Below are positions 23,312 through 35,800 of a stretch of DNA of 64,000 nucleotides, piece after piece. This DNA comes from Rhabdophis nuchalis. Lineage: Eukaryota; Chordata; Lepidosauria; Squamata; Natricidae. Every line of letters starts with the position of its first letter. Within the stretch, counting starts at the first letter, position 1. The notes under the pieces were generated by a model. That model was not told the origin of the DNA, ran no database searches, and saw nothing but the letters and a program-made list of their open reading frames with translations. The stretch covers positions 14,142,074 to 14,206,073 of the forward strand of contig CM077658.1 in the NCBI GenBank assembly GCA_039707465.1. The letters run 5' to 3'. The translations under genes and the position numbers were made by a program.

Positions 23312-23661
23312 CTAAAACAGAAGAAAAGATGTTATCTGATGCCCTGGCGTGATTACAACATCAATTTAGATGGCTCTTCCCTCAACTGAAAACAACCCTC
23401 TTCTGATAATTTCTCACTCCCAATAACCGAGTCAAGGACCTGTTTTCTCAACGCCAGAATGACAACAATAAAAGGAAGCACCTAAGTAAAAAGACCAAGG
23501 ACAAATTCCTAACTTAACAAAGATAGCCGTGGCTTCCAATTTGCTGCCCTCCTCAGAGGCCTGGCAGTACAACTCTTCATACAAAGCTGCAAGGAGATTG
23601 ATGTTTTAAAATAGGTTGAACTAAAAGGGTGGAATTGAATGTTGCATTATAGATGATAGAT

Positions 23662-23727
<66 letters not shown>

Positions 23728-23753
23728 CAGACTAGATAGATTAATGATAGCTT

Positions 23754-23816
<63 letters not shown>

Positions 23817-26800
23817 TAGAATAGATAGATTAATGATAGCTTGATAGCTAGATAGCTAGATAGACAGACAAATAGATAAAAAACTAGCAGTGGAACAGAA
23901 GTTGCCTCCAGAAGTTGTGAATGCCCCAACACTGGAAGTCTTTAAGAAGATGTTGGATAGCCATCTGTCTGAAATGGTATAGGGTTTCCTGCCTAGGCAG
24001 GGGGTTGGACTAGAAGACCTCCAAGGTCCCTTCCAACTCTTCTACTGTATTGTATTGTATTGCATTGTATTGTAACTGAAAGGTTTCCTATTATACAATA
24101 TATGTCATTCCTGTTATAACGTTCTAAACTCATGGGAGAACTAGAATTCCGACAGAAGATTTTCTGGTTGGCAATGCCACCTTTTGGCTGTTGTGCGCGC
24201 TGTAAGCAGGGCAGGGTATGGAGACACTCCTGGTGAAAGAGGGTATAGACCGTACAATTGTGAGACTCATCTCAAACGGCCTGCACCTGTGTTCCACAGT
24301 GAAGGGACCCAGGGCAGAAAACCCAGTTCTACAACACAGTCCTCTCAGCCATTCCAAGAAGGCTCCACACCCATTTGCACCACTCAGGTGATAGAGAGAA
24401 GCCTCCAAGGGGCCTCAATGATTGTCTAAAAGGATGCAAAAGACCAGCTGTCTTCTTCAAGGATCCTTCCATTTCCCACCATTCAGCCAGAGCTGAAGAC
24501 GCTTCTTGGATGAGAAGCAAAACGTCTTCAAAGAAAAAAACTCAAGAAAGTCCAGATGCCTTCTGAAAAAAGCATCTTGGGGAGAACCATGGCCTGGATG
24601 GCTGAGAATCTCCATAGATATGTGAGACTAAAAGCTTATGGAAATGGTCGGTCTATCTGTCTACCTATGCCTATCATGTCTGTCTGACTGTCTATCAACC
24701 ACCATCTATCTATGTCTATGTCTCTCTGCCTTTCCCTCTGATGGGTTGCTAAATGGAACGCCGCCGTTTCCGCCCACATAAACACACCCACCTGTCATCT
24801 TTCTTCCCCTTCCTCTTCAACTTCGGGGAGGCCCGAGGAGAAACTTTGGCCTTCCAGTCCTTCACTGGCAGCCGCTGGGCGGTCACTTTGGTGGTGAACC
24901 CGCCAGAAGTGGTAGCCAAGCTTGCAACTTCATCATCGTGATCACTACGGAGGGAAGAGAATGGGAAGGCCGTTTATCAGACGTCCCAGCAAACGATATC
25001 ATAATAGGGGTCTCAGATAAACCTTAGCTCAGCAGTGGAATAAGGTGGCATTCATCAAAGGGAGAATTTAGGCTATTATTTTGCCACCCGAAGCAGCAGC
25101 TGATGGATCGCTAAGAGGACATGGGATCGAAGAAGCCTTAAATGCATTTCGTGTTTGGTTTCCTGTCATTACAATATTGACAATTGAATCGATTTTCAGA
25201 GGAATGAATTCAGATCTTCTCCATCCAAATCCCAGTGCCACCTGGTATTAGCCAGCAATCCTAGTTACTACTGACAAGCCGTCTCTGGCATGCAACCACC
25301 GAGAAGAATGCTAAGGCTGAACTGCTAAAACGGTCCATATTTCTCTAAGGGCCATCAGATTGCATTCATTGGAGGTCTCAGATGGGAGTATGCGAACGTA
25401 TCAGTTGGAGATCCCTTTCCTCAAATTCATTTGCTGTGCTAGAAGCACCGAGGAAGAGAGAATGGCACGTAGCTCATACCTCTGCTCGGCACTGGCATCT
25501 TGGCTGTCATGCTGTAGCAAGCGGTAGGTGTGCCTGTGACAAGAGCTCTTATGCTTCTCTTCCACTTCATTCCTGGGGCTGCACAGGAAAATAAAACGTG
25601 GACGCAGATTGCGTCAAACCCAAATATCGTATCCATTCATGCACCAAAGGTTTAGGCCAGGGGTCGGCAACCTTAAACACTCAAAGAGCCACAAAGGCCC
25701 TAACCGGAAGACTCCCATTCAATTTTGGAGCTGACTGGAAGTCCAGGTCACCCACCATAGAATCTCCTCCTAGTGAGACACCCTTTTTCCTCTGCCTACT
25801 GGAAGTCCAGTTCACCCACCATAGAATCTCCTCCTAGTGAGACACCCTTTTTCCTCTGCCTACTGGAAGTCCAGTTCACCCACCATAGAGTCTCCTCCTA
25901 GTGAGACACCCTTTTTCCTCTGCCCACTGGAAGTCCAGTTCACCCACCATAGAATCTCCTCCTAGTGAGACACCCTTTTTCCTCTGCCTACTGGAAGTCC
26001 AGTTCACCCACCATAGAGTCTCCTCCTAATGAGACACCCCTTTTCCTCTGCCCACTGGAAGTCCAGTTCACCCACCAGTCTCCTCCTACGTGGCGTCCTT
26101 TTTCCTCTACCTGTCCTAACCAAAAGGCCTATCAACTGTGGAGCTGACCGGAAAACACACCCTTTGCTATAGAGTGTCCCCCTGGTGTGGCCTGATTTTT
26201 GGCTGTTTTTAGACCCACGTGCATGCCGGAAACCAGAAGAGCAGCTGGCGATGGAGCACGTGCCCGCAGTGAGGGTTCTGGGCGTCACCTCTGGCCCACG
26301 TGCCATAGGCTCGCCCTCATGGAACGAAAGGATGGTCCAGGCTGGGCCCCAGGGCCGAGCGGTGGCGTGTAGCCTTACCTGTCTGCCATGCTGTTCCTGG
26401 TCTCCCTGGTGATGTCAGGGGCGGCCGGCCACGGCTGACTCCCTCCGCTGTCCAAGGCCACGTTTTCTTGAGGTAAGGCCGCCTCCAGCAGCGAGGGGGC
26501 GGTCAGCATGTCCACCTCGTTGGGGGCCATGTCCAAGGAGTGATGGCTGGGCTCGGAGCTGTGACGGTTGCGCGGGGAGAGCAAGTGAAGAGCGGACGCC
26601 GCCGAAGCCATGCTGTCCGTGTGATGGTTGGCGTCGAGAATTTCAACCGGGAGGCCAGACGGGGCTGCACCGAAGCTGCGCTGCAGGGTCTCCGAGGCGA
26701 TTTCAGGGATGTCCTGGGACATGGCGGTCGAGGCGGAGGAGATGACGTCTGGGGAGCGCTCGCGAGTTGGAGAGGACTGGGGTACCACCAGGGGCTCCAC

Positions 26801-29800
26801 TTCCTCCTGCTCCAGGGCCAGCGGAGGAGGGTTCCCTGGGGACACCTTGAGAGGGAAAACAAAGAAGTTGGATTCTCTGGTATCACTCCAGTGTTTCTCA
26901 ACCTTGGCGACTTTTAAGTCTCGAGGAGAATCTACCTTACCGGGATGGGGACCTTTGGGGTCAGTTTGTCAGGAAGGCCAGGCAGCAGGACAGAATGGTT
27001 CCGCGGGCTTGCCTGGAGACTCCCACTGCCGCCACTCAGGGCAAGGTTGGCATCAAGCTGCATCTTTGGGCTCAGGGACATGTCCTCCGATGGCCTGGCG
27101 CAGGGAGAAAGCAAGAGGAAGAGCGGCATTAACAGAGAGGACCAGCCCGCCTCCTCCGTTAGAAGCAACCTAGAACCCCAGCTCTGCCCAAGGCGAGGCC
27201 CAACTCTGGCGCTTGGGAGCATGCGGAGCGTCGCGCTCCCAAAACACAAACACAATGCAGGCAGTCCTTAGCTTACAACCACAACCAAGCACCAAATTTC
27301 AGTTGCTACGAGGCAGTTGTGAAGTGAGTTTTGCCCCGTTTTAGAACCTTCTTTGGTCTTGGTTGTTAAGCGAATCACTGCAGTTTTTCAGTGGCTCACA
27401 CAGTCATTAAGTGAATCTGGTGTCGTCGTCCCCTCTCTGCCGGACTGTCATAAATATATGACAGTTGCCAAGTATCCACATTTTGATTACGAGATGGCTG
27501 TTAAGTGTGAAAAACTGTCCATCAGTTACTTTTTCCAGTGCAACTTCAAACGGACACTAAATGAATGTCTGTAGGTCTAGGATTACCTGTATCAGACCAT
27601 TACATTTGCCTGTGCATTTACTTTCTTAACACTGGCCCAGAGGGGCTTTTTCAGGAGGCAACTGAACTTCCTTGTTTTTTCTTTTCTTTTGAGGATGTTG
27701 TGCTTCTCATCCAAGAAGCTTCTTCAGCTCTGACTGGATGATGGGGAATGGAAGGATTTATACTCCTTGCCAGACAGCTGGTCATTTGCATCCTTTTAGA
27801 GGGTGGTTGAGGCCACTTGGAGGTTTACCTGTGTCCTCAGGGTCACTCCTGGTTTCTGTAGTCTGCAATCTTTTGCCCCCCTCTGGAAATCCAGCCCTAC
27901 TCCCACACCATTCAAAGGGTGTTCATCCCAAACTGTATAGCTAAAAGCTTTTCTAAAAGACTTTCTTTAAGAAAAGACTTTCTTAAAATCCTCTGGCCAG
28001 CTCACAATGAAAAAAAGAGACTAAATAAGAAACACAATGCAAGGGACCCAAGGTCCTATGGATGCCACGCGCTGCTGAGCTGGGCTCAATCATCTTCCTT
28101 AATTGAAATCTTAGTTGTACTTTGTCAACTCACGATGGGGACTTACCTGGGAAGTGGAGGCTCGCCAACTGAAGAAGTACTCATGGTGGTCACAGCAGTG
28201 AGGGAACTGATGCTACTTCCGGGAGACCCCGTGATCTGGTACAGACGAGAGAAGGTGTTATTTGGACGTGACAGGGAAGGAATCAATCACACAAAACTAG
28301 ATCTTTGGATTGCACTTAAGGGCCGTAGAGTTTGGGTGCTGATGAGAACCGTTTAGTTCAGCTGAAGAGCTACTGCGCTTTATGTCCCCAGTCTACACTA
28401 GGAATCCTAGGCTTAGTGCTGGCTTGGAAAATTTAAGAATAGACAATGTCTAGGATTTGAAACAAAATAGACCAGGGGTATGGATGAAACCTGAATGTAA
28501 TCTCGATTTGGTTCTGTCTTTTGCACGGAGGAAGAGAGCAAAGAAAACCAAGAAGAAGACCAGGTACCCTCTTCTGAGCTGCAGGGGTTACCTGCTGCAG
28601 AGATGTGCTGGGAGTCATGAACGCATCTGGAGTCATAAGTTTGGGTTTGGTGTCATTCGATGGCGGAAGAAAGTCTACGGGCATAGACAGTTCCGAAATG
28701 CGTCGTAGGTCCGGCTGGGAGCCGTGGATGGATCCCTTCTCAGAGCCCCGGCCTTCCATGCCGATGTCGGCCAGGTGATCAGGGAATGCTTCAGGACACA
28801 AAGGGACAGGTTAGCACAAAGGTGTTAGGCGCCAAGAATTAGGCTCATCGGTTAAATCAGTGGTAGTCAACCTGGTCCCTCTGGGGAAAAAGGACTCACC
28901 AAAGTCTTCGCGGGAACCATGGGGAGGGACTGGAGTGGCTGTATCCGGACTATGGAGGGGCTGGAACCTTATCTGTACATCCTGAAGGGCCCTGCAACAT
29001 TTGGGGGAATGACTTCAGGTTACACACTTCGCCTGGCTCCATCGAAGCACCCGTTCCATTTCAATCTGCATCGTGGAAAGCTAGTGATGCCCCCACATCA
29101 GCATCTCAACATTCATTCCACGTAGAATGAAGGCCATTAAGAGAGAGAGTGTGTGTGCATGCATGAGAGAGAGGTGGGGGGGGAGAGACGCTGAAAATAA
29201 CTTACTTGGTGTGGACGCAGAAGAGTTTGATCAGCACCCCTGCTGCCGAGCCTGAAGCTCCCGAACCTTGAGCACCTTCTGAAAAGCCGAGGGAAGAAAA
29301 TGATTCGCTCCATCTTGTCAGCACCAAAGGAATCTCCCAGACATTAAATTAAAATAGAGGCAGTTTATGAACCTTTATGGTTCAATTAAAGAGCCATGCA
29401 AGCAGAGGTGGTATTCAGCCGGTTCGGACTGGTTCACCCAAACTGGTAGGGGCAAATTGGCCACCCGCCCAGGCTCCAAAACCAGGAGGAGACTCTATGG
29501 CAAGGGGCGGGTTTTCCTCTCAGCTCCACAATTGATAGGGCTTTCGGTTAGGACAGGTAGAGGAAAAAGGACGCCGCACTAGGAGACTCTATGGTGGGGA
29601 AACTGGACTTCCGGTCAGCAAAGGAAAAAGGACTCCATGCTAGGAGGAGACTCTATGGTGGAGGAGGAACTGGACTTCTGGTCAGCTCCAGAATTGAACG
29701 GGGGGCTTCCGGTTAGGACCTTTGTGGCTCTTTTGAGTGTTGAAGGTTGCCAACTTCTGGTCTATAAAGACTATGCATGAAAACCGGTGTCTGGAAAACT

Positions 29801-32800
29801 TCTGAAGAAGGTGTGAGCATCTACTTGGAGTCTGGTTGGCCAACATGCCAACAGACAACTGACCAAGAGAGGCCTTTGTTTTGATCAAGCCCAACTCTTG
29901 TTCTGTGTCCAGAAATGATGTCTCCTGGGCTGCTTTATCACAGCTTACTTACCAGCACTGATGCCATCGCTCTCCTCTTCTCCTGAGAGGACCTCAGTGT
30001 GCCTCAGTCGGCAGCGGCTGACCATTTGGATGCCGAAGCTCAGGACTGGATGAGTCAACAGGAACTCTGAGATGGAGCTGAAGTAAGCTTTGCCCTCTTC
30101 TTGGTTCTGGACAAGTTCCATCACATATAAGACCTGGGAAAGATAATCAGAGGCTGCAAGAGGAGGCACAGTCTCACCTTGGCTCAGGAAGCAGGTAAAG
30201 CCCAGCTCAATCGTGGTCGTAAGTCAAGGACTAGCTGTACTGCTTTAATAACATCATGATGTCCATTCATTGCTACCTGATAAATGGCCACATAAATTAT
30301 TTTAATAAATGTGGAGACTCTAGAAAGAGTTCAGAGAACAGCAACCAAGTTGATTAGGGGAATGGAGGCTAAAACATATGAGGAACGGTTGCAGGAACTG
30401 GGCATGTCTAGTTTAAGGAAAAGAAGGACTAGGGGAGATATGAGAGCAGTGTTCCAATCTCTCAGGGGTTGCCACAAAGAAGAGGGAGCCGAGCTATTCT
30501 ACAAAGCACCTGAGGGCAGAACAAGAAACAATGGGTGGAAACTAATCAAGGAGAGAAGCAACTTAGAACTGAGGAGAAATTTCCTGACAGTCAGAACAAT
30601 TAATCAGTGGAACAACTTGCCTCCAGAAGTTGTGAATGCCCCAACCCTGCAAGTCTTTAAGAAGATATTGGATAACCATTTGTCTGAAGTGGTGTAGGGT
30701 TTCCTGCCTAAGCAGGAGGACTGGAGGACATCCAAGATCCCTTCCAACTCTGCTATTCTATTCTATTCTATTCTATTCTATTCTATTCTATTGCTCTGAG
30801 CAAACGATTTGTCTTTGTATCCCAACAGCCATCTGTTCTGCAGGACACTGAGATGGGTGGCGAATAAATTCAATAATAAATAAAATAAAATAAAATTCGA
30901 ATGCCTACCTTTCTTTGTACATCACTCAAAATTAGGTACTCGGCGGAGAGATCCAGGCAGACCTTCAGACTGGGTGGGATGCTCACAGAGCTAAATATAT
31001 CTGGAGAAAACCTGAAATTGACCAAAGACAAGAGTGGTCATGATGCATACTTGGGAACTTACTTATTCCTCTTCTTTTTCTGGGCGATCTGATTCCCCCT
31101 ACCCCCACCCCACTAAGGGAATGTCAGCTACAGGAACCCTTACTGAATAGTCTGGAGGCAGGTCCAGGAGACGGTGCACCACATTTTCAGCTCTTGATTC
31201 TGATCGGCTCCTGTGATGAGAAACCTCCAAAAAGGAACCCTGCAGAAATGAATAGATGGGAAGAAAATGGACTCAGCCCAAAAAAAGACCTTGGTTGAAA
31301 TGTCACTTGCAATAAGGGAAAAAACAACAACACCCATCTCCTCCAGCCATAGTAAATTAATACGGTCGATCATAACTTTAGCAAGATATGGAGTAAAGTG
31401 TTGTGGACCGCTGGCGGCCAGCAAAGCTGGCAGCAGTCGGACAGTGAGGAGGTTGGGGAGGAACAGGGGCCAGTCCTGGGGGCTGAGGAAAGATCGGACG
31501 AGGGCTCTGCGTCAGAGGCAGAGAGGGAGCTAGACAGCAGTGAGGCAGAGGAACAGCTGGAGCCTGTTCCCAGTGTGCTCATGTGCAGAGCTGCCAGAAG
31601 ACAAGAACAACTAAGAAAGCAGGGTCGACTTAAGAGAAAAGCCACACCTTGGAGGTGATTGGCCCCTCCCACAGGAAACAAAAGAGGTGCCAACGGGGGC
31701 GGGGGCTTTTGCAGGAAACCATTCGTTCATTTGGTCCAGAAAACTCTGTTTCTGATTATAAGAGACTCTCTGCCATGATTTGCTTTGCCCTGTGTTTTGG
31801 AAACTAGTTATCTGGCAGCGCTCCAAACGAGATAAGGTTCGTGTGGATAAACATTCCTCTGAAAGACTGTTTGCTAAAGCCTTGCTGACTGTGAATGAAA
31901 GAAATTCACAGTCATGTAAATAAAAGAGATTTTGCCTGGACCAAGACTTTGCTTTTTGCTTTCTAAGGAAGCCTGGAGGCCCATAAAGCTTGGGAAGATA
32001 AAGATCTTTCCCGCAAGCGGAAGTCTCAGATATTTCAGGAAGTTTTGCTAATTACAAAGAGAAAGAGATCTCTTCTATCAAGTATCCACCTAGATACACA
32101 GAGCTTCGATAGGACATGTTACAGCAGAGAGACATCACTGCACTGCTCTTTTTTCTATAGCCCAGCCTCACAACTGCAGGACTCTCCTTAAGAATGCAAA
32201 GTGGGGTGTGTGTGTGAGTGTGTACAGCTATTTTCTTCCCACTGGCAAAGAGTCCCTTTACCCCCCCCTTCGTATAGACCAGGATCATCACTTACTCTGG
32301 ATCTTGTTTCTTATGGTTGTCACAGAAGAGCAAACAGGAAAGAGGCCTGCCCTCGTGAGGTTTCCATTCGTGGAGGCACCGACTGAAGAAATAAAACAAA
32401 CCATGGTTATAGTCACTGGAGTGACGTTTGCTCTTACTGGCATTGATGATGTTATCTGCTTAGGATGATGAAATTGCATGAAAGCCACCGAGCTCAGAGA
32501 GCGCCAAGGATCCCTTCATTTCAACCTATGGACTGCAAACCTTCTCGATTGACAGTTTTCTGTTTTGTAAATTACCTTGGCTCATCTTGTCCATCTATGT
32601 AAATCTGCCAAAATTTGACGTAGCCATCATGGCTTGCGGTAGCCAAGACAGTTCCATCGGGGGAAAGCGCTCCCTCACTCAAGCGCTATAAAAGGACAAA
32701 GGGGGGAAAATATAGCAGTTATCTATATTTTATTTACTTATTTATTTTATTAAATTTATACCCCGCCCTTCTCCTAAAAAAAGGACCCAGGGCGGCGCAC

Positions 32801-35800
32801 AAGCATCATTAAAATCATACAAAATACAAAAATACAAAATTATTAAAAACTAATTAAATATTCCCTGTGCTAAAATTAGTAAGACTCTAAAATTTAAAAT
32901 TATCCCTATAAAAGTCAGAAACAGGGTTTATGTTTGGCCAGCTTGTTGAAATAAATAGGTTTTAAGACGTTGGCGGAAAAGGCGGAGGTCCACGATGGTG
33001 CGTAGATCGGGGGGAAGGTTTTGCAGCACAGTTGAAATAGAATAACAGACATCTTCAGGCCAAGCTAAGAAACAGCTAAGAAACACACACACACATGGAT
33101 TTGAAACGGATGGTGTGAAGGCATTAATCCTAGATTATGGGAGGGCACTTCAGCAAAAATCCTGAGTTTAGATTTAATCTAAAACTCTTCACTGCTTATT
33201 ATGCCAATCACAGCTCACTCATATCCCAGTTTATTATGCGCAAACGCCAGAAATAACTGCAAAAGAAGGCCTTGCTTTTAGCGCATCAGCCATCGGAAGA
33301 AAGGCGAAGAGAAACATTTGAGGTTCACGCAGAACAGAGAGCTATAATAGCTCGCTCGGAAACTTAGGCCGCTACACCAAGACAATGGTTGAATGTTTAC
33401 CGTGCTATGACCCTTCACCACAATGTAGCCTTCTTTGATGTTGGTTACTTCCACTGGCCATGAACTATGGTTGGCTCGGATTATGTCGAGGTCGCAGACT
33501 TCAGCCTGTCAACACAAAGGGAAAAGGTGAGCAGAAAGAACACGCTAAAGCTCCTTTAGGAATCATCCTAACAGGTTGATGTCTATGGAGATTCTCGGTC
33601 ATCCAGGTTATGGTTGTCCCAAAGGAGCTTTTTAAAAAAAAGGCAACTGGACTTTCTTTGTTTTTCCCCCCTGAAGTCGTTTCGCTCCTCACCCAAGAAG
33701 CTTCTTCAGTGCTGACTCAATAGTGGAGAATAAATCCCACCTATCTCAGGTAGTCTACAGCAGGGGTCTCCAACCTTTGCAACTTTAAGTCTGAAGGACT
33801 TCAGCTCTTAGAATTCTCCAGCCAACAAAGCTGGCTGGAGAATTCTGGGAGCTAAAGTCCTTCAGACTTAAAGTTGCAAAGGTTGGGGACCCCTGGTCTA
33901 CAAGTAGTCCTTGACTTACAACCATTCATTCAATGACCTCTCCAAGTTACAACGCCACTGAAAAAAGTGACTTATGACCGTTTTTCACACTTGCAACTCT
34001 TGTAGCAGCCCCCACGGTCACGTTTCAGACACTTGGCAACTGACTCATAGCTATGACGGTTGCTGTGTCCCGGGGTCATGTTTGCGACCTTCTGACAAGC
34101 AAAGTCAATAAGGAAGCCCAGATCCACTTAACAACCGTGTTAATCACTTAGTTGTAGCGATTCACTTAACAACCGTGGCAAAGAAAGAGCGTCACATGGG
34201 GCCAAACATGCTTAACCACGTGCCTAAGAACAGATTTCCCGGGCTCCATTCTAGACGTAAACTGAGAACTACCGGTATTCCCATCGTTGCTTTAAAAAAA
34301 GCCAACTTTACGTCGACTGGCCAAATGGCCCCACTTCCAAGGGAAAGAAGAAAGGCGCGGAAATGCTTACTCGATCTTCATGCAGCAACGCCAGAGTCTG
34401 GCTGCCTTCTTCGCAGCTCTCCTCATTCTCATCAGGGATGAAGGGGCACCAGATTATCCTCCGAAAGTTGTTCAGAGGAGTCCCATCGGGCCGCTTGATG
34501 TTCACCAAGATCTCTTCTCTGATCACCAAAGTTAAGGAAGACCTCCATCATTAATACCCTTTACAAAAGCCTCCCAGGAGTTCAATACAATACAATAGCA
34601 GAGTTGGAAGGGACCTTGGAGGTCATCTAGTCCAACTCCCTGCCTAGGCAGGAAACCCTATACCATTTCAGACAAATGGCTATCCAACATATTCTTGAAG
34701 ACTTGCAGTGTTGGGGCATTCACAACTTCTGGAGGCAACTTCTGTTCCACTGACTCATTGTTCTAACTGTCAGGAAATTTCTCCTTAGTTCTAAATTGCT
34801 TCTCTCCTTGATTAGTTTCCACCCATTGCTTCTTGTTCTGCCCTCGGGTGCTTTGGAGAATAGTTTGACTCCCTCTTCTTTGTGGCAACCCCTGAGATAT
34901 TGGAACATTGCTATCATGTCTCCCCTAGTCCTTCTTTTTATTAAACTAGACATACCCAGTTCCTGCAACCGTTCTCCATATGTTTTAGTCTCCAGTCCCC
35001 TAATCCTCCTTGTTGCTCTTCTCTGCACTCTTTCTAGAGTCTCCACATCTTTTCTACAATGTGGTGACCAAAACTGAATGCAGTATTCCACTTGTGGCCT
35101 TCCCCAAGGCCTTATAAAGTGGTATTAACACTTCACGTGATGTTGATTCTATCCCTCCGTTTATGCAGCTTAGAACTGTGTTGGCTTTTTTGGCAGCTGG
35201 TGCACACTGCTGGCTCATATTTAAATGGTTGTCTACTAGGACTCCAAGATCCCTTTCACAGTTTTTCTATTTTAATGTTTTTTTTTTCCTGGTCTATCTC
35301 AGATGTGTTGGAAATAAATAAATGACTGAACGAGAATCTGAGTTTACGCAACATCTTGCCCTGATATTTTAGCAATAGTAAGAAACTACTTCCACTTCTA
35401 ATGGTCCCCACAACCATTAAACTACCAGACCTAGCAGATTTTATTAAACCACAAATTTGTTGGTTTAACGCATTGTGTGAACCTAGTCACTGTCGTTTTC
35501 ATAAACCATGATTCCTTCCTTAGAAGTACGTGTGAATTAGGCCACCAAGGAGGATCCAATACCGTAGTTAAATCAAACAAAAGTTTATGTGAACAACCAA
35601 TGCATAAAGTTTTCATCTCTGCTTTCTAGATTGGGCAGGAAAATTCCATTTCTATTTCTTTTTTTAAAAGATCAACAATTGTCATTATAGCACAACTGAA
35701 TTCTCCTTTCCATAACATTCATTATTTATATTTCTGTTTGATCAAGGCATCAATGATCTTCGATTTTAGTGAGTTCCAAAGAAGTGAAGGTTAACGATGT

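Noticed and set aside
23641..23870. CRISPR-like regular array
   Set aside because: It is a pure tetranucleotide GATA microsatellite in a vertebrate intron with no distinct spacers.
25741..26125. Six 64-bp units as a CRISPR or protein-repeat gene
   Set aside because: The whole unit is repeated without variable spacers, and the frame across it (ETPFFLC...) is a by-product of a transposon-derived minisatellite in an EDC4 intron.
29104..29106. EDC4 exon 2 ending at the first GT after DKQ (39112 area)
   Set aside because: The exon concerned is at 39110-39260. That earlier GT leaves no phase-compatible join to exon 3, while GTAGGT restores VICLSGDD.
30311..30697. 128-codon frame as a host gene
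   Set aside because: It matches the CR1 reverse transcriptase C-terminus and is followed by a CR1-type pentanucleotide tail.
31398..31658. 86-codon acidic frame ([10 protein letters not shown]...)
   Set aside because: It lies wholly inside a solo LTR and recurs, inverted, in the LTR at 38185-38771.
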